Of a DNA stretch of 25,810 nucleotides, positions 1 to 8,748 are shown in pieces. The stretch is taken from assembly GCA_001275005.1 (NCBI GenBank), contig JWZX01003285.1:1-25810 (forward strand). The letters run 5' to 3'. The notes under the pieces were generated by a model. That model worked only from the letters and a program-made list of their open reading frames with translations, had not been told where the DNA came from and searched no databases. Position 1 is the first letter of the stretch; each line of letters starts with the position of its first letter. The stretch comes from Chrysochromulina tobinii (lineage: Eukaryota > Haptophyta > Prymnesiales > Chrysochromulinaceae). Position numbers and translations under genes: made by a program.

Positions 1-1
1 C

Positions 2-430
2 CCGCCGCCGCCCCCGCGCCCTGCGCCCGTTGGCGGCGGTAGGGTGATGAGTGGAGCGAGCTATGCCGCGCTCACGGGCAATGCGCCGGCCGCGCCATCG
101 CCATCGCCATCGCCATCGCTCGGCCCTCAGACGATCCGCGTAACGCCCGTCGAGACGATGCCCAAGACAGCGCCCGCCCCCGCAGCTCCACCGCGGGCGG
201 CGGCGGCGGCGAGCAGCACGTCGGCGGGCAGCACGTATTATGTCGAAGGGATGGCGGACATGACCCCACAGCAGTACCGTGAGGCTCTGGAGCGCAAGTT
301 ACGGGCTCAAAAGAACCAGCGCGCTCAGGCCGACCCGTACGGCACGACGACGGGGCCCAAGGCCGCCGATAACTACATGGCCGCGCTCGAGCGCCAGTCG
401 AATGACAAGTACCGCGGAGGGGGCGACTGA
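2..430 (+). CDS. C-terminal part of an unrecognised protein (5' end outside window)
   Basis: The frame is open from the first complete codon of the window to a TGA at 428-430, giving 142 residues. An ATG at 47 is present, but nothing marks it as the true start, so I treat this as the 3' end of a longer gene. The first 70 residues are low-complexity Pro/Ala/Ser, including a PPPPP run and an SPSPSPSP run encoded by a hexanucleotide repeat. The last 60 residues are more ordinary: a helical, charged segment beginning MTPQQYREALERKLRAQ and ending with an Ala-, Lys- and Asp-containing tail that finishes in GGGD. The start of this helix is the only part that looks folded. I do not recognise a family. 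It could be the disordered tail of a scaffold or trafficking protein, but that is a guess. Whether the exon begins inside or before the window cannot be told. Confidence 0.6.
   Translation, partial: PPPPPRPAPVGGGRVMSGASYAALTGNAPAAPSPSPSPSLGPQTIRVTPVETMPKTAPAPAAPPRAAAAASSTSAGSTYYVEGMADMTPQQYREALERKLRAQKNQRAQADPYGTTTGPKAADNYMAALERQSNDKYRGGGD
95..118 (+). repeat. (CCATCG)4 hexanucleotide repeat
   Basis: Four exact tandem copies of CCATCG encode the Pro-Ser dipeptide run in the partial first gene. It is a coding microsatellite in a disordered region. Confidence 0.9.
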
Positions 431-693
431 GACGGCACTATCTGCACTACTGTCACCCGCGTCCCTACGTGCGTGGTGTTGCCAGAGGCGTACTGTGTGT
501 TGGGGGGCGCCCGCGTGTCGCACTTTGCGACGTTGTCGGATCTTGTACCGGTAAGGTTGATATAAGAGAACTTTGTGACCAAAAATGGGTTTTGGACGGG
601 GTGACCCACACAAGAAGACCCTCCTCCTCGCCTGCCTCTTCTCTCTTGGGCTCGGTGCTTTCGGGTGAACCCCCCTTTGTGCCGGGGGGCTGC
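431..693. other. Intergenic / 5' leader before the DPY30-SPRY gene
   Basis: This 263-bp stretch lies between the stop of the first gene and the first in-frame ATG of the next. The downstream reading frame stays open back to about 469 but without an ATG. A donor-like GTAAGG lies at 551-556, so a leader intron is possible, though I see no convincing acceptor. No RNA gene or repeat is visible. Confidence 0.4.
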
Positions 694-2355
694 ATGAGGA
701 GTGCCTCGATAGAGCGACACTCTTACGCTGCCGATCCACTCTGCGCTCCTGGTGCGGATCCATCCCCCACTTCGATCATCGAGTTGAAGGCGAAAGTGGC
801 AGAGGCGAAGGCGGCAGAGGCGAAGGCGGCAGAGGCGAAGGCGGCAGAGGCAAAGGCGGCCACTGAGGCTGCGGCGGGCGGCGTAGGAGGAGGTGCTGAC
901 AGGGATAGGGCTGTGTGGGTAGCCGACGCAAGCGCGGCACTGCAGAACGCGGTGAAATCGCTGCTCATCGCACGACCACCACCGATTGAGCCTTTGAGCT
1001 TTGTCGCAGAGCATCTTAGGCGAGGTGGCTCTTATGATGGGCCGTCTCGTGTCGATGATGGTGGTAAGGCTTACCTTGCGTCGATCAGGCCTCGCCTCGA
1101 GTGGGCCTTCAGCCGAGTTGTGAGCGAGGCGTACCCCGTGCGCTCGCCCATCAGTACCACTCGAGAGTCCCTCGCCGATCGGCTGGAGGCACTTGTGGCG
1201 CTCGAGGAGCTGACCATGGCCGAAGAGGACGACGAGGACGATAAGAGCTCTTTGCAGTGGGAGTGGAACACTTCGCAGTGGGAGTTCGATCCGCAGAGGC
1301 ATGCTCCGGATGTAACGATCGACGGCGAGGGAAGCCGCGTACACTTCGGGATGCGAACGGGAACGTGCCTCCTCCTCCCCAAAACCGAAGAGCCCTCTTC
1401 CTCACTCTCGCTCCCCAGCTCATCGTCGAGCTCTTCGGGGAGGCTCCGCCAGCCGAGCTCCGTCGTGCTCCGACTGAAGCTCGCCTCTCGGAGCTACGAC
1501 GCCATCGACTGCGATTGCGTCGGCATGCGCCGGACGTCGAACCGCTCGCTTGACAAGAGTTTCGTCGATGGCTCCCTCGGCCTCGACGGCGAAGGCGGCA
1601 TCGCATTGAGCGCGTGCGGCGCGTTACTCGTGCATACCAGTGTGGGGCTGATCGACTCGCCGCCGATGCTCGAGCCCTTTGAGCAAGGCGACGAGATCCT
1701 GATGCACGTGCGCCGCTCCACACGCAGCCTCTCAATCGCAAAGAATGGCGTCGAGGTGGCGCGCTATGCTGGCGTCCCCGAAGGGTGGCGGTTCGCCGTC
1801 AGCTCAGGCGCGAGAGGCGTGTGGGAGATTGTAGACCGGCCGAAGTGGTCACGCGTGCTCACGCCACTCGACACGAGGGCGACGCCGCACGCCTTGTTGC
1901 GAGCGGACTACGCTGAGGCGGAAGCCACGGAAACCAAAGGATCCAAGTCGGGCGCGCAGACGGAGTGCGCGCACTTTGCGCGCACGGCGCCACTGACGTG
2001 GGTCGAGATGCTCGAGAAGAGTCGTGTCGGGCACGCGAAGCGCATGCAACAGCTGGCGGCGTACGCGCTGCGCCAGGCGAAGCACGAGCAGGCACTCGAG
2101 CAGGCGCGCTTCGAGGAGTACGAGAAGCACTTTGTGCAGCCGGCCACCGAAGAGTACGAGAACCGCAGCCAGGCGGGTCAGCAGAGCCCGACCGCGGCGG
2201 CGGCGAGGCGCCCCGACGAGTCCCTGGGCCTGGCACAGCCTGCGAAGCCTGAGGCTGAGCGCGGCGCGCGCGTGAGCTTTGGGGGAGCAGGTGACTCGCC
2301 GGTGACCGAGGTGCGCTTGATAATTGTACATGGGGATGAAGATGAAGATGTGTAA
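694..2355 (+). CDS. DPY30/RIIa-motif and SPRY-like domain protein
   Basis: The 553-residue product is read from the first ATG of the frame at 694; the frame is open back to about 469 but has only non-ATG codons there. Residues 33-60 are an AKAAE repeat helix. Residues 74-110 fit the DPY-30/RIIa dimerisation-docking pattern: a helix, then ARPPPIEPLSFVAEHL, where a Pro-containing turn precedes a hydrophobic second helix. Residues 185-390 look like a SPRY/B30.2 fold, with the typical GDEI-hydrophobic strand, a central SLSIAKNG turn, and a final strand around FAVSSGARG. A poly-Ser loop at 240-250 interrupts it. Residues 440-475 are a charged helix. In known proteins DPY30/RIIa motifs dock onto amphipathic helices in axonemal, AKAP or COMPASS complexes, and SPRY domains bind proteins. 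I infer a scaffold, perhaps ciliary or chromatin-linked; neither is proven. There is no signal peptide or membrane segment. Confidence 0.75.
   Translation: MRSASIERHSYAADPLCAPGADPSPTSIIELKAKVAEAKAAEAKAAEAKAAEAKAATEAAAGGVGGGADRDRAVWVADASAALQNAVKSLLIARPPPIEPLSFVAEHLRRGGSYDGPSRVDDGGKAYLASIRPRLEWAFSRVVSEAYPVRSPISTTRESLADRLEALVALEELTMAEEDDEDDKSSLQWEWNTSQWEFDPQRHAPDVTIDGEGSRVHFGMRTGTCLLLPKTEEPSSSLSLPSSSSSSSGRLRQPSSVVLRLKLASRSYDAIDCDCVGMRRTSNRSLDKSFVDGSLGLDGEGGIALSACGALLVHTSVGLIDSPPMLEPFEQGDEILMHVRRSTRSLSIAKNGVEVARYAGVPEGWRFAVSSGARGVWEIVDRPKWSRVLTPLDTRATPHALLRADYAEAEATETKGSKSGAQTECAHFARTAPLTWVEMLEKSRVGHAKRMQQLAAYALRQAKHEQALEQARFEEYEKHFVQPATEEYENRSQAGQQSPTAAAARRPDESLGLAQPAKPEAERGARVSFGGAGDSPVTEVRLIIVHGDEDEDV
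799..858 (+). repeat. 15-bp tandem repeat, four copies
   Basis: Four copies of GCAGAGGCGAAGGCG (the fourth has one change) encode repeated AEAKA pentapeptides. They form an Ala/Glu/Lys helix just before the DPY30/RIIa-like motif. Confidence 0.9.
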
Positions 2356-2738
2356 CCTATTGAGTGTGTGAATACTGTGTCGCCGTGTGGGCCTCACAAG
2401 TTAGAAGTTTCTTCCGATCCGGGTTCGTTTGCCCATGTTGCCGCACGTTATCGTGGTTTCTGTGCCAGACAATGGTGCCAGAAGCCCGCAGAACTGTCCC
2501 GTACAATTGTAGGCACGCGCTTTTAGGCGCGTGGTTGCAGCTGGGTATCGAGTATCTCTCGTTTAGCCTACGCCCTTCCTCAACTTCGGTCGCGTGTGTT
2601 CACGTTCACGCCGAGGGATGAGCCTCCAGAACTCCACAAGACCACACTGCACACAAGTTCGCAATTGGCACACCACACAGTGTCTGTGGTGTGCGTGTGT
2701 GCAGGCCACAAAAGCTTGCCCTGCACCTCACTCAATCC
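2356..2738. other. Intergenic region with two short hairpins
   Basis: This 383-bp gap lies between two tandem genes. It has a perfect 7-bp stem with a 6-nt loop at 2514-2533. A 9-bp perfect stem with a 9-nt loop at 2668-2694 lies 44 bp before the next ATG. No convincing ORF, tRNA or other RNA gene is visible. Confidence 0.4.
2668..2694 (+). promoter_or_regulatory. Hairpin in the probable 5' leader of the C2-phosphatase gene
   Basis: GCACACCAC at 2668-2676 pairs perfectly with GTGGTGTGC at 2686-2694, leaving a 9-nt loop that contains a second, competing CACAG/CTGTG pairing. It could shape the mRNA leader or be a paired binding site in DNA. The role is inferred only from position. Confidence 0.3.
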
Positions 2739-4796
2739 ATGGGCGCGAAGCCCTCCTGCATCGAAAAGTGCGCCCCAAAGTCAGGGCCCGTAGCCACGGT
2801 GGTTCCCATGACGACAATCAAACGCTTGGAAGTCAACGTCCGTACAGGGCACGCCGGGCGGCTCACAGGGCGCGCTGGGCGGGTCACGGAGCGCTCCTCC
2901 TTCTTTGCGACTCTGGATGTGAAGCTCGCACGGAGGCATCTGCCCACGGCTAACGAGCCGGGAGAAGAAACTAGCTCCGATCTGTACGCGGCCATCTTTA
3001 TATCAGGACGCGAGCAGCTACACGAGGTGACCCACGCTGTCCCTCGGACGCTCGTGCCCGATTGGAGCTTTCAGGGGACGATCTCCGATGTCACTGAAGC
3101 CGAGGTGAGCAACGAGCACCTCGAGGTTCACTTGTGGGATCCCGAGGTGTCTCGCGACAGCCCGCTGGGCCTCGTGTCCATCCCTCTGGCGCGCCTTGAG
3201 TTGGGCGGTGGTGCCACGTACAAACTGCAGCCTACGGAGCAGTTGGGCGGTGGTACCACGTACAAACTGCAGCCTACGGAGCAGTCCATGGAGGGTCAGC
3301 GGGAGACGATCATGGGCCTCGGAGAGCTCACCGTCGAGCCACGGCTGACCGTGTTGGGCTCCACGGTCGTGCACCTGCTCGGTGCGTCGCACGTGCCATG
3401 CCTATTTGCGCTCCACCGCTCGCTTGTGCAGCCGTACGCCGCCGTGTGGCTCGCTGATGAATCGCTCACGCCTTTGAGTGAGCGCAGCGTCTGGCCTACG
3501 CAGCCGGCGGGCACGTACGCGCCGGTGTGGAATAGTGCGCATGCACTGCAGCTCTTCGAGCCCGAGGCGGACCTGAAGCACGCACTCTTGTGCATCGAGC
3601 TCTGGGACGACGATGGAGTGCTCGGACCCAATTTGATTGGTCACGCTCGCGCGCCGCTGAGCTCGTTCGGGACAGAGCCTTTCGTCGCCTTGCCGCTCAC
3701 CCCCTCGGCACTCGTGCAAAGCCCAGGGAGCTCTGCTGAGTCTTGTCAATTGAGCCGAGGGAGCGTAGCTGAGAGCTCCTCTGCGAGCGCGGCGGCGGCC
3801 ACGGCGCCCTCCGCCGGCGTGGTGCCGTCGCCGCCGACGGATGACGAAGACACCGCGGCGCGTGGTGCGTCTCACTTCATCAAGTGGGGCGTTCATTCTC
3901 TGACGGAGAGTATCAGCCCGACGTTGATGGCGCCGCTGCCGCCATGCACTGTGCAGCTGCGGCTGCTGCCCCGATCGCGCTGTCCCAGGCGCAAGCGGCT
4001 GTACGTTGTGCGTCACGGGGAGAGCTTGTGGAATCAAGGGCAGAAGGAGCTCAATCTGGTCGCGCTGTACTCGCAGGTCGATCATCCACTCAACATGCTG
4101 GGTCGCGAGCAGGCCGAGGGGCTCGCACAGAAGCTTGCGCAGGCGGCGAGCGCGCCCGCCGCCGACAGCGAGGCGGCCATGCTGCGCGATCTGTGCGGCG
4201 CGAAGCTGATCCTCTGCTCGCCGCTCACGCGTGCGCTCCAGACGTGCTTGATTGCGTTAGGGCACGCGTGCAATTTACGTTCGCCGGGTCGGTACGTGCA
4301 CCTGGCACCGAACGCGCGCGAGAAGCGCAACCACGGCGCCGTCGACTCGATTGGATGCGCCATCGGCGAGGCGGAGGTGCGCGCGCGGCTGATGCAGACA
4401 ACCGCCGAGCTCTACGAGGGCGATGCGGACGCCGCGAGCCGCGCCGTCGGCGGCATCGAGCTCGAAGATCTCGAGGTTCGTCAGCGCTGGTGGTGCACCT
4501 CCCCAGCCGAGAGCGAGCTGGAAGTGCACCAACGGCTCGCCGAGTTCGTACGACAGATCCAGTATGCGTCCGAGGAGACCATCGTCCTTGTGGGCCACTC
4601 GCATTGGATACGCGAGCTCCTCCGCGAGTACCTGCATGAGAGCGTCGGCCGACGCGACCCTGAGTTTGCCAAGCGGCTCGCGAGTAGGAAGCTCTCCAAT
4701 TGCGGCGTGGCGCGACTCGCCTTCGATTTTGACGAATCTGACGAAACTCCCATCACCGATGTGCAACTGCTATGTGGGACTGGGCTTGTCAAGTGA
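2739..4796 (+). CDS. C2-C2-histidine phosphatase (phosphoglycerate-mutase-like) fusion, probably N-myristoylated
   Basis: The 685-residue product starts at the first in-frame ATG (2739). The N-terminus MGAKPSC fits the myristoylation pattern (Gly2, Ser6), with Cys7 and Cys11 as possible palmitoylation sites. Residues 29-155 and 200-330 resemble two C2 domains, with strand motifs such as LEVHLWDPE and LCIELWDDDG, where acidic loops could bind calcium. An Ala/Ser/Pro linker spans 330-375. Residues 418-685 are a histidine-phosphatase domain: the RHGES motif with nucleophile His425, SPLTRALQT with Arg498, a probable acid loop near Glu528, and VGHSHW with second His620. All core catalytic elements are therefore present. 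Family members act on small phosphoesters or phosphoproteins; the substrate here is unknown. I infer a membrane-attached, possibly calcium-responsive phosphatase. The combination of lipid anchor, two C2 domains and this catalytic domain is unusual. It is convergent with the DUF4336 gene. Confidence 0.85.
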   Translation: MGAKPSCIEKCAPKSGPVATVVPMTTIKRLEVNVRTGHAGRLTGRAGRVTERSSFFATLDVKLARRHLPTANEPGEETSSDLYAAIFISGREQLHEVTHAVPRTLVPDWSFQGTISDVTEAEVSNEHLEVHLWDPEVSRDSPLGLVSIPLARLELGGGATYKLQPTEQLGGGTTYKLQPTEQSMEGQRETIMGLGELTVEPRLTVLGSTVVHLLGASHVPCLFALHRSLVQPYAAVWLADESLTPLSERSVWPTQPAGTYAPVWNSAHALQLFEPEADLKHALLCIELWDDDGVLGPNLIGHARAPLSSFGTEPFVALPLTPSALVQSPGSSAESCQLSRGSVAESSSASAAAATAPSAGVVPSPPTDDEDTAARGASHFIKWGVHSLTESISPTLMAPLPPCTVQLRLLPRSRCPRRKRLYVVRHGESLWNQGQKELNLVALYSQVDHPLNMLGREQAEGLAQKLAQAASAPAADSEAAMLRDLCGAKLILCSPLTRALQTCLIALGHACNLRSPGRYVHLAPNAREKRNHGAVDSIGCAIGEAEVRARLMQTTAELYEGDADAASRAVGGIELEDLEVRQRWWCTSPAESELEVHQRLAEFVRQIQYASEETIVLVGHSHWIRELLREYLHESVGRRDPEFAKRLASRKLSNCGVARLAFDFDESDETPITDVQLLCGTGLVK
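3201..3284 (+). repeat. 42-bp tandem duplication in the C2-C2 linker
   Basis: Positions 3201-3242 and 3243-3284 are identical except for one base (GCC versus ACC). Each encodes a 14-residue unit that begins LGGG and ends LQPTEQ. The near-identity points to a recent in-frame duplication between the two C2 domains. Confidence 0.95.
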
Positions 4797-5357
4797 ACAG
4801 GGAGGCATCGCCATGGGGCGGCACGAGTCCCCCTTCGGTTCGCCCTTCGGTTCTTGGTCTGGGTTGTCTGCTGGAGGAGACGCTGCATGAAATGAGGGAG
4901 AGCGTCTGATCCCAACCGCCACAGATGATGTGGGTGTCGAGTGGGGTGCAGGTCAGATGGGCGGGGCCTTTCAGGCGCGAGCTCCTGGGTGACGTCACCT
5001 AGGCTAAGGCTTGCGTCGGAAATCGGCCTCCCTCTTGCATGCATGAACGTGACCACGCGACGATCAACGTGAGATCGCTGCATGGCGAAATATTCACTCT
5101 GTCTCTGATCAGGTCGGGGAGCAGGGCACTACGTGTTCTACGTTACGCGAGTGCACTTTACCCGCGGTAGCCGGTCCCGGTTACGACAAAAGTCACTCGA
5201 CAAAAGTACTGTACATCGGTGTGGGTGTGTGTCGGTAGGATTATAACGTACTTGGTACTTTTCGACACACAGGAACCCGACCCGGAACGGAAAGAGCGGC
5301 GGTCCCGGTAGCCGCCGCGCGCGAGTCACAGTCCGTCAGTCGCCGAGTGCTCGGCAC
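4797..5357. other. Convergent intergenic region
   Basis: This 561-bp stretch separates two convergent genes, so it should hold both 3' ends. It contains a 12-bp palindrome (4988-4999), a repeated CGACAAAAGT (5184-5193 and 5198-5207), and GC-rich stretches with related GGTCCCGGT/GGTAGCCG words near 5165-5180 and 5300-5320. Short open frames here look random. No RNA gene is recognised. Confidence 0.4.
4988..4999. promoter_or_regulatory. Perfect palindrome containing a TGACGTCA (CRE/bZIP-type) core
   Basis: GGTGACGTCACC is a perfect 12-bp palindrome around the consensus recognised by CREB/ATF-type bZIP factors. It lies between two convergent gene ends, which is an odd place for a promoter element, so function is doubtful. 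Confidence 0.3.
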
Positions 5358-6221
5358 TCACAAGCCCAAGTGCTCCCTCAACACGCGCTTGCCGTCGGTA
5401 GCGACCGGCTCGCCATGGCAAGGCGCGATGTAGTTCCACGTCCAGGCCAAGATGGTCTCGTAGCTCTGCGCGCACGTCGGCGTGCGCATGAGCGTATTGT
5501 ACACTGGCCGGTAGATTTTGTCCATGCCTCCCTTCCAAAGTCGTGTCGAGAGCGGCACGTCTGCCGCGCGGCCCTCGACGTCCTCACGCGAGCCAGGGTA
5601 GTTCCACCAAAGGTCGGTTACGATCAGTGTCCGGCTCGGCGTGTGACAGAAGACGACCTCGTTGAAGAAGGGCACTCCCAATGAGAGTGGCACCTTGTCC
5701 TTGATCCAGCACAGTTGGAGCACGCCGCCCCACGCCGACGGCGGCGACACGCTCGTGAGCCCGTTGGACGCGTCGAGGAGCTCATCGAGTGAGGAGCGCC
5801 ATCCGACCTCGGGCTTCTTCTCGCGCAGCGATGGGCAAGCCCACGACATAGCCAATGGGTACTCTATGATCCAGGCGGGAGCGAATTTCTGGTGTTCAGT
5901 ATTGGGCGTCACAATGTGGCGGACCGGCCCGAGTTCGGCGAGCGCCGAACGCAGTGCATCATCAAGGCCCACGGGCGCGTGTACCCAGAGGGTGCCGTCG
6001 GGTAATCGTACGACCACGCTCTTGCACCCCACATCGGTTCCGGTCAGCCCAGGCAGCCGCGGATAAAATGGCCGTTCGATGAGCCACACGTCATCGTGTA
6101 TTGGCGTGAGGACGCTGCCTTGCGGGTTGGACCAGGTTGCATCGCGGTCGCGCAGCAGTGCCGGTGCCGGCCGGCGCAGCGGCGGTGCGGTCAAACCCAC
6201 GAGCGCAATCGCGAGGTGCAT
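5358..6221 (-). CDS. DUF4336 domain protein (metallo-beta-lactamase-like fold), possibly plastid-targeted
   Basis: The 287-residue product is read from ATG at 6221 (minus strand); the frame continues a few codons upstream only from a GTG. Residues 44-270 follow the DUF4336 pattern: DDVWLIERPFYP, a strand with VVVRLPDGTLWVHAPV, the ELGPVRHIVTPNTEH segment at 96-110, and FFNEVVFCHTPSRTLIVTDL at 185-203. The family is common in cyanobacteria, algae and plants. It resembles metallo-beta-lactamase folds, and its reaction is unknown. The first 26 residues have a short hydrophobic run (LAIALVGLTAPP) then Arg/Pro/Ala residues, which could be a signal-plus-transit peptide; that is inference. Residues about 150-190 are encoded by DNA that recurs in the channel gene at 12378-12644, so part of this segment may derive from a dispersed repeat. 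It is divergent from the gene at 6522. Confidence 0.8.
   Translation of the reverse strand: MHLAIALVGLTAPPLRRPAPALLRDRDATWSNPQGSVLTPIHDDVWLIERPFYPRLPGLTGTDVGCKSVVVRLPDGTLWVHAPVGLDDALRSALAELGPVRHIVTPNTEHQKFAPAWIIEYPLAMSWACPSLREKKPEVGWRSSLDELLDASNGLTSVSPPSAWGGVLQLCWIKDKVPLSLGVPFFNEVVFCHTPSRTLIVTDLWWNYPGSREDVEGRAADVPLSTRLWKGGMDKIYRPVYNTLMRTPTCAQSYETILAWTWNYIAPCHGEPVATDGKRVLREHLGL
5661..5783 (+). repeat. Dispersed repeat, copy A (within the DUF4336 gene)
   Basis: Three blocks recur in order on the same strand in the channel gene. The 5661-5675 block is identical to 12378-12392, followed by an 18-bp segment present only here and then shared CTTGTCCTT. The 5718-5750 block matches 12417-12449 at 32 of 33 positions. 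The 5758-5783 block matches 12619-12644 at 23 of 26. Here the repeat lies antisense to the coding strand. Confidence 0.8.
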
Positions 6222-6521
6222 GGGGTTGGAAGAGGAACCTCTCAACACACCCGCACTTCGAAACTACGAGCACTATGAATATACGTGGTATCCGGATACT
6301 ATGTACTGCACGTGCACCCGCGACTCAGCGGTTTCGTATTCTGATGACGTAATTGCGATACCCGGTACCGGGTACGGGTACAGTAGACGTTTCGATTCTT
6401 CGTGGAGCTTTCGTCGCGTCGCGGCACACGACGGACGCGAAGCTTTTTTCGTTTCGTCTCGTCCGGATCCGCGCTCTCACAGTTTTCCAGAGTGCGCGTC
6501 GTCGAGCCCTGCCCAGTGCGA
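6222..6521. promoter_or_regulatory. Divergent promoter region rich in perfect palindromes
   Basis: The 300 bp between two divergent start codons contain a 12-bp perfect palindrome GTATCCGGATAC (6288-6299), a 10-bp palindrome TGCACGTGCA with a CACGTG core (6307-6316), a TGACGTAA bZIP-like site (6345-6352) and a 16-bp perfect palindrome TACCCGGTACCGGGTA (6359-6374). CACGTG is the E-box/G-box core of bHLH and bZIP factors. The clustering within about 90 bp suggests a shared bidirectional control region; the factors are unknown. Confidence 0.5.
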
Positions 6522-8748
6522 ATGGCTCAAGTGGTGCCGATGGAGGACGGCGAGGAAGCTTCGACTCCAACCGAAGACCAAGTCAAAGAGATTACGGCGG
6601 GGGAAACAGTGCTTTCGCCGCGGCTCAGCAAGACCATGCCGAAAAACGGCGGACGAGTCAGGACCGAATCATTTATTCCGCCCCTTGTGACAGATCAAGA
6701 GAAAGGTACTCTGGAGATGAGAGACGTTACGCCGAGGTCTGACGGTGAGGCCAACGACATCGTACGGAAACGTGGCTCATCACATTGGCGGGAGAGGGCG
6801 CTCTCCCGGGACTCGCTCACGGACGAACCACAGGTACAGCAACTCGCCCAGAAGCGGCTCGATCTCGGCGCAGGCCGAACGCCGAAAGCTGAAAGCCTGT
6901 GGAAAAAAGGTCTGTTGAGGAGGTTGCTACAAAGGTTTACCGACAGGAACCAACACCTCACCACCGAAGAAGAAGCGCAGTCTCTCGTGGATCAGCTCAA
7001 CGTCATCATGCTCGCCCAGTATTGGATCTCGCAAGCTTTCAAACTCGAGCATGATGTCGAGAATCCAACACGCAAACCGTATGCCGTGGCCAGTGCGTGC
7101 CTTTGGACCGTTGTCTCAGCTCTCCTTGCCTTGTTGGAGATTGCGTGCCTGCTTTCTCTCGGGGTCTCAGTCAACTGGCCTCGCTGCGTTACGTCTGATG
7201 ACTGCAACGCGGGACAGGCGTGCGTAAGGCTGTACGAAGCGTGTGGCTTCAGTACGTCCGAGCAATGTCCCTTCAAGCCAGTGTGCATCGACTGCAACCA
7301 CTTGGCAGGTGCGGAGAATGGTGGGTCCGGAGACCCGTGGACGAATGATTTCATAACGGGCGACGCGGCGTATTACGAAAACGCGACAGTCTTCTGCCTC
7401 GAAGATCAACTTTTGGCTTCAGAGCATGCTCACTTCTTGCCGGGCGCATGGGATGACAAGGCTCAGCAGCCGATACCTCATGATTTATGGAGCTCTTCTG
7501 AAGACGAGGGGCTCTCGGGGGGGCTGCCGCCATCTTTTGCCCACTGCCTTTACGCTCGGAAGGCAGGCGTCAGCATGACAACCACAGATACGTTGATCTT
7601 GCATGTCGTCTTCTTACTCGTCGCCATGGAAGTGGCGGCTGAGACGCGCGAGCATGCAAATGCTTACTACATTCGCCGCCTCCTGTTGCCCTGGAAGCCA
7701 CTGCAGTGGACGGTCGTGTCTGTCTGCTACTCGGCCTGCAGGGTGCTCATCACTCTGCTCGGATTCTTATACTCAAGGGCGGTGCGTAGGCTCGCAGCGA
7801 CCCATCATGAGGACCCTTGTTGAGCCCTCTTAAGACCTGTGTGCTCACTCTGCACACGCGGCATCTTCGATTCGCGCTCGATGGCAGGTAGTCGCGCTGA
7901 TCCCGTACGCATGTCTCGTGCTGCTCACCAGCCAGGGAACCGATGCCACGAGCATCGTGCTGAATGGGCTGACAGTCATCTTCGTCCTCGAGCTCGACAA
8001 CCGAATTCCTCAAGTGTTTGTCTCGCTCGCGGAGAATGATACGATCAAAGACACATTTAGAGCACTCTTTACTGAGGACCGGCGACGACTCAGAGAGCTG
8101 ATTCGACAAGATCCGATGTGTAAAGAAACTTTCCGAACGACCCTCGACCAGTATCCGAACCCTCGCCTGATTACCGTTGCCGCCTCTTCCGTGTGCTACG
8201 CATCGCTCGTCTCGGGATTCAATCGTGCAACCGGGCCACTCTCGAACATCTCGTGCGAAATGCTGGTGCACTTCTACTTCTATCGCATCGCTCTGCAGTT
8301 CGGCATCTGGTGGACACTTTTGGGCCAGATCAGTGGTGATCTGTCCTCATATTCGTTCAACGTAATCGCGACCGTTGCATCACACTACAAAGCAGGGCGA
8401 GGAGGTGTTGTAATACGCTTTGTTGTGTATGCAGTTTTCGAGCTCGCGATCTGGCCGTTTATGGGCGCACTCTTTGCTGGCTTCAGTCTAACTGCGGCAT
8501 ATGCCTTCGTGAATCTCATGTATTGGCCGCCAATGACTCCCGTCGATTTTCAAATGTACTTTCCCGGTTTCTTCCTCGACGTGTTTGGACTTTGTGCGGC
8601 GAGTGGCTACGCCGAATATTATGGGCTCGACTGTATACCCCTGAACGCGGGTGAGAACCCTTTGAGCAGCACGATATCTTTCAAGTACTTCTCTTCCCTC
8701 GATGGTGTGTTGTGTAACTGGGCACCAGGCCACACATGCGAAGAATGA
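6522..8748 (+). CDS. Unrecognised polytopic membrane protein with Cys-rich loop (two exons)
   Basis: Exons 6522-7781 and 7888-8748 join in phase 0 to give 706 residues. ATG at 6522 is the first in frame. Residues 1-185 are hydrophilic and probably cytosolic, with an amphipathic stretch around 150-175. A first membrane helix is at about 190-217. A 140-residue loop (218-350) has cysteines at 222, 228, 234, 241, 249, 255, 258, 292 and 342, which suggests an extracellular or lumenal disulfide domain; NAT at 287-289 is a possible N-glycosylation site. Further hydrophobic helices lie near 355-375, 395-418, 421-455, 513-531, 545-568 and 596-633. The splice creates a continuous hydrophobic run across the junction (SRA then VVALIPYACL), which supports the intron. 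The general look is of a receptor or transporter with a large exposed loop, but I do not recognise the family and assign no function. Confidence 0.75.
7782..7887 (+). other. Spliceosomal intron, 106 bp, phase 0
   Basis: The donor is GTGCGTAGG at 7782 and the acceptor is GATGGCAG ending at 7887. The intron carries an in-frame TGA (7821-7823) and its length is not a multiple of three. Removing it restores one reading frame through a membrane helix. It is the only one of the three introns that breaks the frame if retained. Confidence 0.85.

Noticed and set aside
95-118. Short repeat array as a possible CRISPR
   Set aside because: Units are 6 bp with no spacers; it is a coding microsatellite.
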